Shown: positions 55,053 through 63,011 of the stretch, in pieces
How positions within the stretch are numbered: position 1 is the first letter of the stretch
Layout: each line of letters opens with the position of its first letter
Source: Microscillaceae bacterium
GTDB lineage: Bacteria; Bacteroidota; Bacteroidia; Cytophagales; Microscillaceae
DNA length: 64,000 nt
Direction of reading: 5' to 3'
Assembly: GCA_003483885.1 (NCBI GenBank)
Contig: DMXI01000687.1
Span: forward strand, 6,805-70,804
Translations under genes and position numbers: made by a program
Notes under the pieces: model-generated
Databases searched by the model: none
What the model saw: the letters and a program-made list of their open reading frames with translations, nothing else
What the model was told of the DNA's origin: nothing

Positions 55053-55627
55053 TATTTAATTTTAAAACCTAAGTTTTCTTTGATTTTTGATCTATCAAGC
55101 TCTCTGATTTCTACTATTTGGTTTAGAAAGGAATCCAGGTTCGGCTCATGGTGTTTCCAAAAATCATATAACTTTTGTTGATACAGGTAATAAGGATCAA
55201 ATCCATAAAAATCCAATCTTCGCATCTGCTTGCTTAGCCATCTTTTCCAAAACTTGGTTTTTTTTTCGTCTGTATAACCAGGATAAGCTTGCCAGGAGTG
55301 CTTCACCATGTCCGTTTCATTTTTGAAAACATAATAAGAAGCCTCCATTGCTTGTACCCTTTTTTCCTCCTCAGTAAATTTTAAGTGCGGGATAGAATGT
55401 ATTTCATTCCCAAAAAGCCTAACGGTTACTTTCTGCGACACCAAGTAAACATCCATCAGATGATCAATGATATGATAAAAAGTAGGATTATCCAGAAAAA
55501 GCCTGTAGGGTGAAACACTATCAGATAAATATATCTGTAATTCCTTTCCGAAGTAATTTGTTGACGGTGCTTCTACACCTAATATTGCCGTTATGTATAG
55601 TTCACAAATATTAAAGTCTAAGTCCAT
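55052..55627 (-). CDS. Hypothetical protein, proximal gene of duplicated cassette A (putative immunity)
   Basis: The 191-residue protein is the paralogue of 53837-54412. The C-terminal 116 residues are about 95 percent identical between copies, while the first 75 are about 59 percent identical (counted by eye). Both are preceded by a similar orphan tail and followed by a coupled 72-73 residue gene, so a block of about 1.2 kb was duplicated. It is likely an immunity protein in the satellite part of the toxin locus. Confidence 0.62.
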   Translation of the reverse strand: MDLDFNICELYITAILGVEAPSTNYFGKELQIYLSDSVSPYRLFLDNPTFYHIIDHLMDVYLVSQKVTVRLFGNEIHSIPHLKFTEEEKRVQAMEASYYVFKNETDMVKHSWQAYPGYTDEKKTKFWKRWLSKQMRRLDFYGFDPYYLYQQKLYDFWKHHEPNLDSFLNQIVEIRELDRSKIKENLGFKIK

Positions 55628-55664
55628 ATTCTAATCTCCATTCATAAATTCATCACAGACAGCA

Positions 55665-55772
55665 TTATTTTCTCCCCAACACTCGCTTCCACCAACTTTT
55701 TTTCACTGGTTTTTCCTCTTCTTTTGGGGCATAAGTTTTATCTGGGCTGTTGTCCAAACTCCCACTACTCAA
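55665..55772 (-). pseudogene. Orphan C-terminal tail upstream of cassette A
   Basis: A startless 35-codon frame ends TAA at 55667-55665 and carries DKTYAPKEEEKPVKKSWWKR, closely matching the tail before cassette B (54450-54554). Its upstream part (LSSGSLDNSP) differs from the other copy, marking the recombination joint. Confidence 0.5.
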
Positions 55773-55798
55773 TCATTTTCCATTGTTGTTAGTGATAT

Positions 55799-55870
55799 CT
55801 ACTCATTTTTGCATCTTAGCTTTCCATTTTCAAAAAATCTCATTTCAATAGTTACCGAGACATTACACAT
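55799..55870 (-). other. Tiny frame after the LRR gene, perhaps another tail remnant
   Basis: ATG 55870, six bases after the LRR stop, opens 23 codons (MCNVSVTIEMRFFENGKLRC...) ending TAG. It may be translated by coupling or be a remnant; length prevents a decision. Confidence 0.25.
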
Positions 55871-55876
55871 TTGTAT

Positions 55877-57709
55877 TTAAAGTAGATCATTCCCAAAATC
55901 ATCAAAAATTCTAACCTCACACTCATAATTTAAGTCAGATAAGAAGTCTTTAAACTGTAACCAATCATCATTATCACTTAAGGTAAAACGGTTCAAACAA
56001 GGCATATTAATTAACTCATTTGGATATGACTTGATAAGGTTTCCAAATAAGTTCAGGTCACTTAACGCATCCAAGCTAAATATCTCTTGAGGAATAAAAA
56101 TAAACTGGTTTACACTTAAATCTAATTTACAAAGCCTATTTAATTGCCGGAAAGTCTCAGGAAGAGAACTTAAGCGATTCTCATTAAGAGTTAATTCCTC
56201 TAAGTTTTTAAGCTTATTTATTTCTATTGGTAAATCTGTGATTTGATTTCCGCTAAAGTCTAATTTTTTAAGTTTTGTTAATTTACAGATTTCTGTAAAA
56301 GAGGTATTTAGCCTATTGTAAGATAAATTAAGCTCTTCTATATGGTTTAACTCGTCAACACTAAATGGTAGTTGATCTAAACCTTCAAAAGATAAATTAA
56401 GTTGTAAAGTAGTTTTAGAGAGTTCTATTTTTTCTTCAAGGGTAGGATTGTGTTCGATACCTTCACTTGCTTTCTTATTAAATTCATCGTTTTGGATTTT
56501 AATGTTAGTACCAGAAAAAAAGTTAGGAAAATTCGTCAATAAATTATTTGATATATCGATCTTTTTGAGACGAACCAAGTTTTTAATATCATTTGATATA
56601 TGGGTTATTTGGTTATTTGAAAGGTTTAAATATTCTAACACTAACAAAGAAGAAATTGCGTTTGTGACCTTTGTTAATTGATTATGAGATAAATTAAGTT
56701 TTTTAAGTTTGTAAAGTTTATCTGGTAGTGTAGAAATTTCGTTACCTGCTAAATCCAAAGTTTCAAGTCCTTTTATTAAGGAAAGTTTATAAGCGGTAGT
56801 ATCATTAATTTGATTACTTGATAGTTTCAAAGTTTTAAGATAAGGAACAGAAGTAATAAAATCAGGGATTTCTTTTAAACCACTCGAACAAATGGAGATA
56901 GAGGATAAGCTTTGTAAAGAACTTAAACTAATTGGTGAAATAGAATCTTTTACTGGTTTATTATCATAATTTGTTTGTCCTATAAGACAATGATCCAACC
57001 ATAGTGACTCGAGTGCATTCAAGTTAAGAACCTTCTCTGGAATGGATTGGATTGGATTTTCTGATAAGCTGAGCTCCTTTACCTTTTTAAGTTGGAAAAT
57101 GAAACTTGGAAAAGATGTTATATTATTTCCAGCCAGGCTTACTTTTTCAATACTTTTCAACGAGCCAAGATTATAGGGAATATGATCTAATCCACAATAA
57201 TCAAGAATGAGTACTTTAATTTGACGGTACTTTGACAAAGCGCTAAAGTCGTTAAAAACAGGATTACTATAAAATGCAACAGCTTCAGTATTGGGCATAA
57301 GCTCTTCTATAGTGTTTGCCAAAGTGTATTCTTCACCTGATAAAAATACTAAGTATCGTTGTCCATTTTTTTCGGCTCTAAAATATTCAAAGTCACCATG
57401 TATTTCTAATTCTACAAAATCATAAACATAGCTGATCACTTGATCGCCCGAAGCATCAAAATAACCAAACTTTTTGCCATCAAAAGCAAACGATCCTTTG
57501 CCTGAGGGCCAATAAACTATTTGCTGATACTGTTGCTGAAGTTTTATTTTGATTTTTTCAAGCAATTTATCACATTTCTCTACCCAGTCCTGCCTATAAA
57601 TAGCTGCGTACTTACTTTTTATAGTATAGTAATAAGCATCCTTTATGTAGTTTCGTAAATAAAGAGAAAGACCTTGTTTGAAAAGTAGTATGGAGGATTT
57701 GGGTATCAT
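55877..57709 (-). CDS. Leucine-rich repeat protein in the satellite array
   Basis: The 610-residue protein begins with a helical region (1-60), a WG/beta-propeller-like segment (KGSFAFDGKKFGYFDASGDQVISYVYDF), then about 15-17 LRRs from residue 145 onward (LDLAGNEISTLPDKLYKLKKLNLSHNQL and similar) to the end. No signal peptide. In contrast to the 29680 LRR protein the repeats are irregular, with a non-LRR insert near 405-440. Placed among toxin tails and putative immunity genes, it may be an LRR-type immunity protein or an independent scaffold. The upstream DUF4240-like pseudogene ends 9 nt before its start. Confidence 0.8.
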   Translation of the reverse strand: MIPKSSILLFKQGLSLYLRNYIKDAYYYTIKSKYAAIYRQDWVEKCDKLLEKIKIKLQQQYQQIVYWPSGKGSFAFDGKKFGYFDASGDQVISYVYDFVELEIHGDFEYFRAEKNGQRYLVFLSGEEYTLANTIEELMPNTEAVAFYSNPVFNDFSALSKYRQIKVLILDYCGLDHIPYNLGSLKSIEKVSLAGNNITSFPSFIFQLKKVKELSLSENPIQSIPEKVLNLNALESLWLDHCLIGQTNYDNKPVKDSISPISLSSLQSLSSISICSSGLKEIPDFITSVPYLKTLKLSSNQINDTTAYKLSLIKGLETLDLAGNEISTLPDKLYKLKKLNLSHNQLTKVTNAISSLLVLEYLNLSNNQITHISNDIKNLVRLKKIDISNNLLTNFPNFFSGTNIKIQNDEFNKKASEGIEHNPTLEEKIELSKTTLQLNLSFEGLDQLPFSVDELNHIEELNLSYNRLNTSFTEICKLTKLKKLDFSGNQITDLPIEINKLKNLEELTLNENRLSSLPETFRQLNRLCKLDLSVNQFIFIPQEIFSLDALSDLNLFGNLIKSYPNELINMPCLNRFTLSDNDDWLQFKDFLSDLNYECEVRIFDDFGNDLL

Positions 57710-57718
57710 ATGGGTTTT

Positions 57719-58273
57719 CTAAAATCCTTCTGGCCATCCATTTTGGTTAGAGTAAGATTCTCGCGAGATGCTTGTTTCAGGTAAACTTTCATTGTACGTA
57801 TCGCTAAATATAGAGCTTGCTATAAAGCATAGATCATAACAACTAATATCTCCTGTCACATACCAGGAAAATTTATCGTTGGTAGCCTTTAACGGGTTTT
57901 CATGTATTTGAAAATAGTAATCTTTTCCCATACTTACCACGAAACCTCTTGTATATTAAAAACCATCATCTGAACCTTCTAAATATTCGTGAACATTTTC
58001 ACGATCTAGATCATACAATTTTTTCTCTAAAATTTGGTCAAATGCAATTAAATGCTCTTTATTAAGTAATCGTAACTTTTCTTCAATAATGGGTATCACC
58101 AAATGATTCAGTGCTTCACTTGCTTTTTTTAGCAATGTTGGAGATACCTCTTTTTGTATAATCTCTTGACGTATATGATTCGCTTACTCAAATAATTTCC
58201 AAGATTTTTCAATTAATTGCCAGAAGTCTTGTTCAGAGTATAATTGATTATAAAACTTTATTTTATTTACCAC
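57719..58273 (-). pseudogene. DUF4240-like gene broken by two in-frame TAA codons
   Basis: One frame runs from GTG 58273 (overlapping the end of the 201-residue gene) to 57719. It encodes the DUF4240 landmarks EQDFWQLIEKSW near the N-terminus and EGSDDGF-x-YTRGFVVSMGKDYY in the middle, but is interrupted by TAA at 58186-58184 and TAA at 57958-57956, the second inside the core motif. No frameshift is needed. Only the last 73 codons remain as an open frame (57719-57940). DUF4240 proteins often sit in toxin-immunity arrays, so this is a decayed immunity candidate. Confidence 0.72.
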
Positions 58274-58868
58274 TTGATATATATTTTTTTGCCCAAGGCC
58301 AATCAGGAGAATCAAATTGCATATGTTGTACTTGTACACCATACATAATATCTGGTGAGGGCATTATGATTTCAATAGCTTCTGTAGCTCCTTCACTCAA
58401 TAAGTGTTGCTTGACATTTTTGAAGATAGACTTATTTACACCAGCTTGATTCAATATAGATTGATAATATTCATTAAAATGTAATCTTCCTGGCCTTTCT
58501 ATGTAATCCTCCAAAAAATCTTTCTGAAACTCTTGATCTACATCATCTAAATCAGCATATTCTTCAATGAAATCTATCTCTAGCATGACATAACTAGTAA
58601 TTAAAAATACATCAAGGGCAGTTGGGTAGTATTTTAATTGTTCATCTGAGAGCCTTTTTAAAATGTATATCCAATCTTTAAGCGGTAATTGTTCAAAAGT
58701 TGTAATGTATGGTATTAATAACTTTCCTAGTGGAAAACTATATTGACGAAGCATAAATACTACAAAATCTGTAATTCCCACTTGCTGAACTTCGTCTCTA
58801 AACTGTACCAGAGATTGGACTCCCTGTAAGCGAGAGGCTTTATTTATTTTACTTGCTAAATCTTTCAT
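58263..58868 (-). CDS. Hypothetical protein, putative immunity for the adjacent orphan tail
   Basis: The 201-residue helical protein (SKINKASRLQGVQSLVQFRDEV; DVDQEFQKDFLEDYIERPGRLHFNEYY) has no family known to me. Its ATG lies 2 nt after the stop of the orphan toxin tail 58871-58993, the spacing expected for a toxin-tail/immunity pair. Acidic overall, consistent with binding a basic nuclease tail. Downstream it abuts the DUF4240-like pseudogene. Confidence 0.6.
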   Translation of the reverse strand: MKDLASKINKASRLQGVQSLVQFRDEVQQVGITDFVVFMLRQYSFPLGKLLIPYITTFEQLPLKDWIYILKRLSDEQLKYYPTALDVFLITSYVMLEIDFIEEYADLDDVDQEFQKDFLEDYIERPGRLHFNEYYQSILNQAGVNKSIFKNVKQHLLSEGATEAIEIIMPSPDIMYGVQVQHMQFDSPDWPWAKKYISSGK

Positions 58869-58870
58869 GT

Positions 58871-58993
58871 TTAATAGTCTTTTGGAAAGTCCTTGCCCTG
58901 ATCAATATCCTTTAAATATGGTAAAGCTTTATTTGGGTAGCCATTGTAGGTTTTGAAAGCGGTTCTTACAGGTTTGATGGATACTGTTGTGTT
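58871..58993 (-). pseudogene. Orphan toxin tail paired with the 201-residue gene
   Basis: A startless 40-codon frame, opened by an upstream TAA, reads SIKPVRTAFKTYNGYPNKAL followed by a Lys/Asp-rich end, and stops TAA 58873-58871, 2 nt before the next ATG. It resembles the final part of a toxin domain that was cut off from its delivery protein by insertion of a new toxin module. Confidence 0.5.
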
Positions 58994-59008
58994 TTAGGGT
59001 TACAAGAA

Positions 59009-59023
59009 CGAGCTAAAAGCTCG
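59009..59023. terminator. Short perfect hairpin after the toxin/LRR pair
   Basis: CGAGCT-AAA-AGCTCG, 6 bp stem with 3 nt loop, 40 nt downstream of the LRR immunity candidate. No U-run; possibly a processing or recombination mark at the cassette boundary. Confidence 0.35.
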
Positions 59024-59062
59024 CACTAGCAGGGTAAAAGCTACGATAAGCTATTGTTTGCA

Positions 59063-59944
59063 CTAAGGCTCATCAGTATTCATAATGTCCCAATTATCAT
59101 GGGTATAATGTATATAATTTGTGTAAGCAAGTTCTTCAAATGGTTTTAACTTAAAAAGGTGCGACATGTTTCCATCCAATACTTTTGTTTTCATAATATA
59201 CAACTTCTTTAAAAATTTTAATTCAGCAAGAAACTTGATGTCTGAAATATCTGGGCAACCATCCATTCTGAGACTCTCGAGTTGCTTGATATATTGAATT
59301 TGAGGTAAACCGCTGATTCTTTTGCATTGGTCTAGAGATAGGCTTTTTAGATTTCTGAAATTATCAAAATATTGAAATTTCTCTAGTTTTGGGCAATGAC
59401 GTAAAGAAAGGTGTTGTAAATGACTTAAATTTTCTAACCCTGAGAGCGCAGTAATATTAGAACGATCAATACCAAGGCTATGAAGCTTATTCAATTGCGA
59501 CAATTGACTAAAATCTTTACTTTTTGGATTGTATTTGCCAATCCCAAGGGATTCCAGAGAATAAGCCTTGTCAAGATTTTTTATATTTTTATGCCAAGTA
59601 AAAGATAAAAAAACAAGTTTAGGAAGATTCGCTAGGTCAAGATGTTGTTGTTCATGATCCCCAAAGACTAGTTGCTTTAATTGCTTTAATTGGTTTAATG
59701 GACTTATATCGAGAAAATCGCTACTTAAATATAAGCCTTCGATATACTCTATATAATTTATCAAGAAAGAAATATCATTTGACTTGTAATGATGAAAATA
59801 ACTTATTTCAAAATGCTTAATATCATTTTGAATTGCATATTCCATACATTGGTCAATTTTATTTAACTCAACACATAAAAATTCTTGATTATTAAGTCTT
59901 CTACGAAAACGAAAATCATCTTTTTTAAACTCCCATTTTTCCAT
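59063..59944 (-). CDS. Leucine-rich repeat protein, probable immunity partner of the HINT/GIY-YIG toxin
   Basis: With ATG 59944 the protein is 293 residues; the start lies 5 nt after the toxin stop, so translation is probably coupled. After a 60-residue N-terminal segment come about eight irregular internalin-like repeats of 21-24 residues (SLGIDRSNITALSGLENLSHLQHLSLRHC; LKSLSLDQCKRISGLPQIQYIKQLESLRMDGC). No signal peptide: the protein would stay in the cytoplasm, where an immunity factor against a nuclease must act. The role is inferred from position only; LRR immunity is not among the best known types. An in-frame TTG at 59953 would overlap the toxin gene. Confidence 0.72.
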   Translation of the reverse strand: MEKWEFKKDDFRFRRRLNNQEFLCVELNKIDQCMEYAIQNDIKHFEISYFHHYKSNDISFLINYIEYIEGLYLSSDFLDISPLNQLKQLKQLVFGDHEQQHLDLANLPKLVFLSFTWHKNIKNLDKAYSLESLGIGKYNPKSKDFSQLSQLNKLHSLGIDRSNITALSGLENLSHLQHLSLRHCPKLEKFQYFDNFRNLKSLSLDQCKRISGLPQIQYIKQLESLRMDGCPDISDIKFLAELKFLKKLYIMKTKVLDGNMSHLFKLKPFEELAYTNYIHYTHDNWDIMNTDEP

Positions 59945-59949
59945 ATAAA

Positions 59950-62900
59950 TCAATTATCAAAAAAATTATCATAATATTTTTTCTCAGCAGTATTTAAATT
60001 GCTATATCTCAAAAGGCCTTTATCTGCTGGATCTTTGTTATAATTCGTATGAGAATAACCCGGAGGTGGAGATTTAGGAGGATGCCCCCCATGCTGTTCC
60101 AATAACAAATATTCTTTAATAAATGCATCATTTTCATCCATTGCCTGATACCATTCAATTTTTTCTACTTTGATATATCCATTATTTTTTGATCTTTCCC
60201 TTGCTGATGCTCTGGCTCGGGTAATGGGTCCTTTTCCCACATAAACCTTTCCATTCTCGTAAGTTATTTTATAAACCCCTTCTCTTATTTGACCACCGTA
60301 AATGCTTTCGTTCTTATATACAATTTCTTCAATTTCGTAACCAAAATTCTTATCATTGATTGATCTTAACTTTCTTCTGGTGGATTTAGCTGTCATTTGC
60401 GAGAATGTATCACCATAACCGTTTGCATTATGCACCAAAACTCCCTCTTTCCCAACATAATAGTTGTGGTTCTTGGCCACCGAAAAATTATAAACTGTTA
60501 CACTGGTATCTACTTTGGTGAGACTATCTAACGCAACTTTTCGGGAGTGAAAAAGATATAAACGATCACCTCGGCTCAAGTCACCTGCTTTGACCCATTT
60601 ACCTTCCAGATAGAAAGGATGTTCAGCCGTCGTTTTGATAACCTCTTTGCCTATGTGTAAGTAAATTAATTGATGGGCAGTACGTACAAATGTTTTAAGT
60701 ACTTTGCGAAGTTCTTTCTTGTGGGTCTCGGTGTTGTAACTCCAAACTAAATCACCTGATTTGATGCCCTCTATCTTTTTGTATCCGTTGCAAGTATGAA
60801 TGAAAGTCCCTGCTACAAAACATTTTCCAAATTCGTCACATATCTTAGTTTCCCCTTTTTTGTTGACACCAATACAATACTTGTTTTTACCTAAAATATT
60901 GCACGCAATTACTTTTACCTTATTGGTGGCCCAGGCCCTAGCTTCAAACACTCCATTTCTAATGCGTCCTATGACTTGATTTCCTTTCACTGCCACCAAT
61001 TCATAAGATTTACCCGCAGTTTTGGTCACCAGTTCTACGGCATTTTTAGGCAGGTAATAGAGCTTGGTGAGTAGTTTTTGGGTGTTTTTGGCCAGGGCAG
61101 TGGCACTACCTCCCACTCTGCGAGAAAGGGTCTCCAGTAGATTACCCGATTTAGCCGCGGCATTTACCTCACCCACACCGGTAAACATCGATAAGATGTT
61201 GATAAAATCTTTGCCACTTTGGTACACCTGATAATGCTCCCCACAGTCGGTATATTTTCTGATGTATTTCTTTATCTCTTCCAGTAGCTGACTTACCTTT
61301 ATTTTCTGGATAAGCTCGTTGACTTTTTTTCGGGTTTGAGCGTTTGTGAGGTAGTCCATCCCCAGTTTATTAAGTTCAGCGGCTCCCTTTACCTGGTCCA
61401 GCAAACCATTGTACACGCCCGCAAAAAAGGCCAGGTTTAGTTGGTTCTTTTTGCTAAGTTTATATAGGTTTTGATACCCTTTTTTACAATCGTTACAATC
61501 TTTCCCCTTGGGTTTGGGCTTACAGGCAGGATTCCACCAATATTTAGGAATGGGGGCATTGGCGAGCAATTTGACCGACTCATCTACAAACTTTTTCATC
61601 ACATAAAAATACCCGGCTACCAATCCGGCTTCCATCGCTGTAGTGGGACCTTTGGCCAATACCACTGGAATAGCCACCACAGTGGCTGTACCTGCTACTA
61701 AGATTTCTCCGGTGGTGCGCAAAAATGCTCCTTGAGCTTGTTCCAGGCGCCTTCGGAAGGCCTCTTTGTCTATTTCGTGTTGGATGCCCAAATGGTACCA
61801 ATACCGCTCTTCTATCTTGTTTTGGGCATTGAAGTGCATCCAAATCACCATTTCTTCATTGTCAGCGTTAAATTCTCCTTCTTTTCGAAGAATCCGTTTA
61901 AAATCAGCCGCATGGGTTTGTCTGGTAGACTCCCGCGTAATGATCACTTTTAGTTTAGTAGATTTTTCCCGTGCTTCATATAAGTCAGGTTTCCAGACAA
62001 TGTCCAGGTTTTTGCCTCCCATAGTGCCTGTATAGTCAATCACGGTCAGTCCTTTAGCTGCTTTCTTTGTTTTTTTGTCCGTCTTTTCTTTGAGAAAAAT
62101 ACAGTTTTCCGCAGTATAGGTTTCAGTAGAGGTGTAGGCTGCCTCTGGGATTTCGGCATTGAAATCAAATCGGGCTGGATTCTCGGTGGGGTGATAGTTC
62201 CCCATTTCCTGGGTGAGCGCGGTGACCATTGCCTTGGTTACTTTGGCGCGGTGGGCTTTCACTTCCGAGGGTTGGATGTCACGCGGTAAATTAATTAAAT
62301 CGCGGATATATGCATACATCTTATTTCTAAGATACCCCCTTACCTCTTGATTGGTATCTTTGAGTTTTTTGTTCAGGATAAAATCATGTACACCTAATAC
62401 AAAGCTCTCATCACTTTCGATCGTACCTGTATACCCCCCAATATACACCGCTACTCCCGCCATTATATTGTAAGTGGCTTGTTTAAAAGTTGGTGGTGCT
62501 TCCCTTACAATTCCTTGCATCGTGGCTGCTTCATCTTTCAATGCCTTTTTATAAGCTTCATATTCCTGCCTCCCCTTGTCGTTTTCACTTTTGATACGGG
62601 CCATCATTTGGGCCAAGGTCTCATTAGGTCCGGGCTTACGCACTTTAAAGCCACGTGTGCCCCCAATGTATAAGTACAGCTTCACTGCATTGTAAGCATA
62701 CTTTTTATTCTCATTGGTGTTGTAAGTCACCAACAGCTTGTTAATGGCTTCAATAGCAGTACTTTCTAAGGTGCCATTCTTGGTGGCAATCCATTGGGTG
62801 TCCCCCAACACATAGCGATTTTTATGTGATAAACCCTGTAGATCATTTTTGGCATTTTGGGCCAATATTGCTCGAAGCTGTTTGCTTCCTTGCGCAATCC

Positions 62901-63009
62901 GTTTTTTGATCTCGGGATCTATGTCTTTGGCTTGGGTTACTAAAGGCAGGAGCCAAAGCAAACCTAAAATATAGAGGAGTGTTATGTTCGATGTTTTCAT
63001 TGCCTGCAT
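59950..63009 (-). CDS. Polymorphic toxin: large secreted protein with HINT domain and GIY-YIG-like nuclease tail
   Basis: The 1019-residue protein has a signal peptide (TLLYILGLLWLLPLVTQA) and a long region without known domain (30-700), including a hydrophobic segment near 430-470. A HINT autoprocessing domain runs from Cys730 (CFVAGTFIHT) through TAEHPFYLEGKWVKAGDL to VLVHN861. The variable tail 862-1019 contains GVY (911-913), YVG (923-925), Arg931/933/937 and a Glu (966 or 971) in KEYLLLEQHGG, the layout of a GIY-YIG nuclease. The tail would be released by HINT cleavage and act on DNA. ATG 63009 or 63000 are both possible starts. An LRR gene follows 5 nt after. Confidence 0.85.
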   Translation of the reverse strand: MQAMKTSNITLLYILGLLWLLPLVTQAKDIDPEIKKRIAQGSKQLRAILAQNAKNDLQGLSHKNRYVLGDTQWIATKNGTLESTAIEAINKLLVTYNTNENKKYAYNAVKLYLYIGGTRGFKVRKPGPNETLAQMMARIKSENDKGRQEYEAYKKALKDEAATMQGIVREAPPTFKQATYNIMAGVAVYIGGYTGTIESDESFVLGVHDFILNKKLKDTNQEVRGYLRNKMYAYIRDLINLPRDIQPSEVKAHRAKVTKAMVTALTQEMGNYHPTENPARFDFNAEIPEAAYTSTETYTAENCIFLKEKTDKKTKKAAKGLTVIDYTGTMGGKNLDIVWKPDLYEAREKSTKLKVIITRESTRQTHAADFKRILRKEGEFNADNEEMVIWMHFNAQNKIEERYWYHLGIQHEIDKEAFRRRLEQAQGAFLRTTGEILVAGTATVVAIPVVLAKGPTTAMEAGLVAGYFYVMKKFVDESVKLLANAPIPKYWWNPACKPKPKGKDCNDCKKGYQNLYKLSKKNQLNLAFFAGVYNGLLDQVKGAAELNKLGMDYLTNAQTRKKVNELIQKIKVSQLLEEIKKYIRKYTDCGEHYQVYQSGKDFINILSMFTGVGEVNAAAKSGNLLETLSRRVGGSATALAKNTQKLLTKLYYLPKNAVELVTKTAGKSYELVAVKGNQVIGRIRNGVFEARAWATNKVKVIACNILGKNKYCIGVNKKGETKICDEFGKCFVAGTFIHTCNGYKKIEGIKSGDLVWSYNTETHKKELRKVLKTFVRTAHQLIYLHIGKEVIKTTAEHPFYLEGKWVKAGDLSRGDRLYLFHSRKVALDSLTKVDTSVTVYNFSVAKNHNYYVGKEGVLVHNANGYGDTFSQMTAKSTRRKLRSINDKNFGYEIEEIVYKNESIYGGQIREGVYKITYENGKVYVGKGPITRARASARERSKNNGYIKVEKIEWYQAMDENDAFIKEYLLLEQHGGHPPKSPPPGYSHTNYNKDPADKGLLRYSNLNTAEKKYYDNFFDN

Positions 63010-63011
63010 TG

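Noticed and set aside
61471..62035. Several plus-strand frames of 73-89 codons opposite the toxin gene
   Set aside because: They are antisense to a long coherent minus-strand gene with signal peptide and HINT domain.
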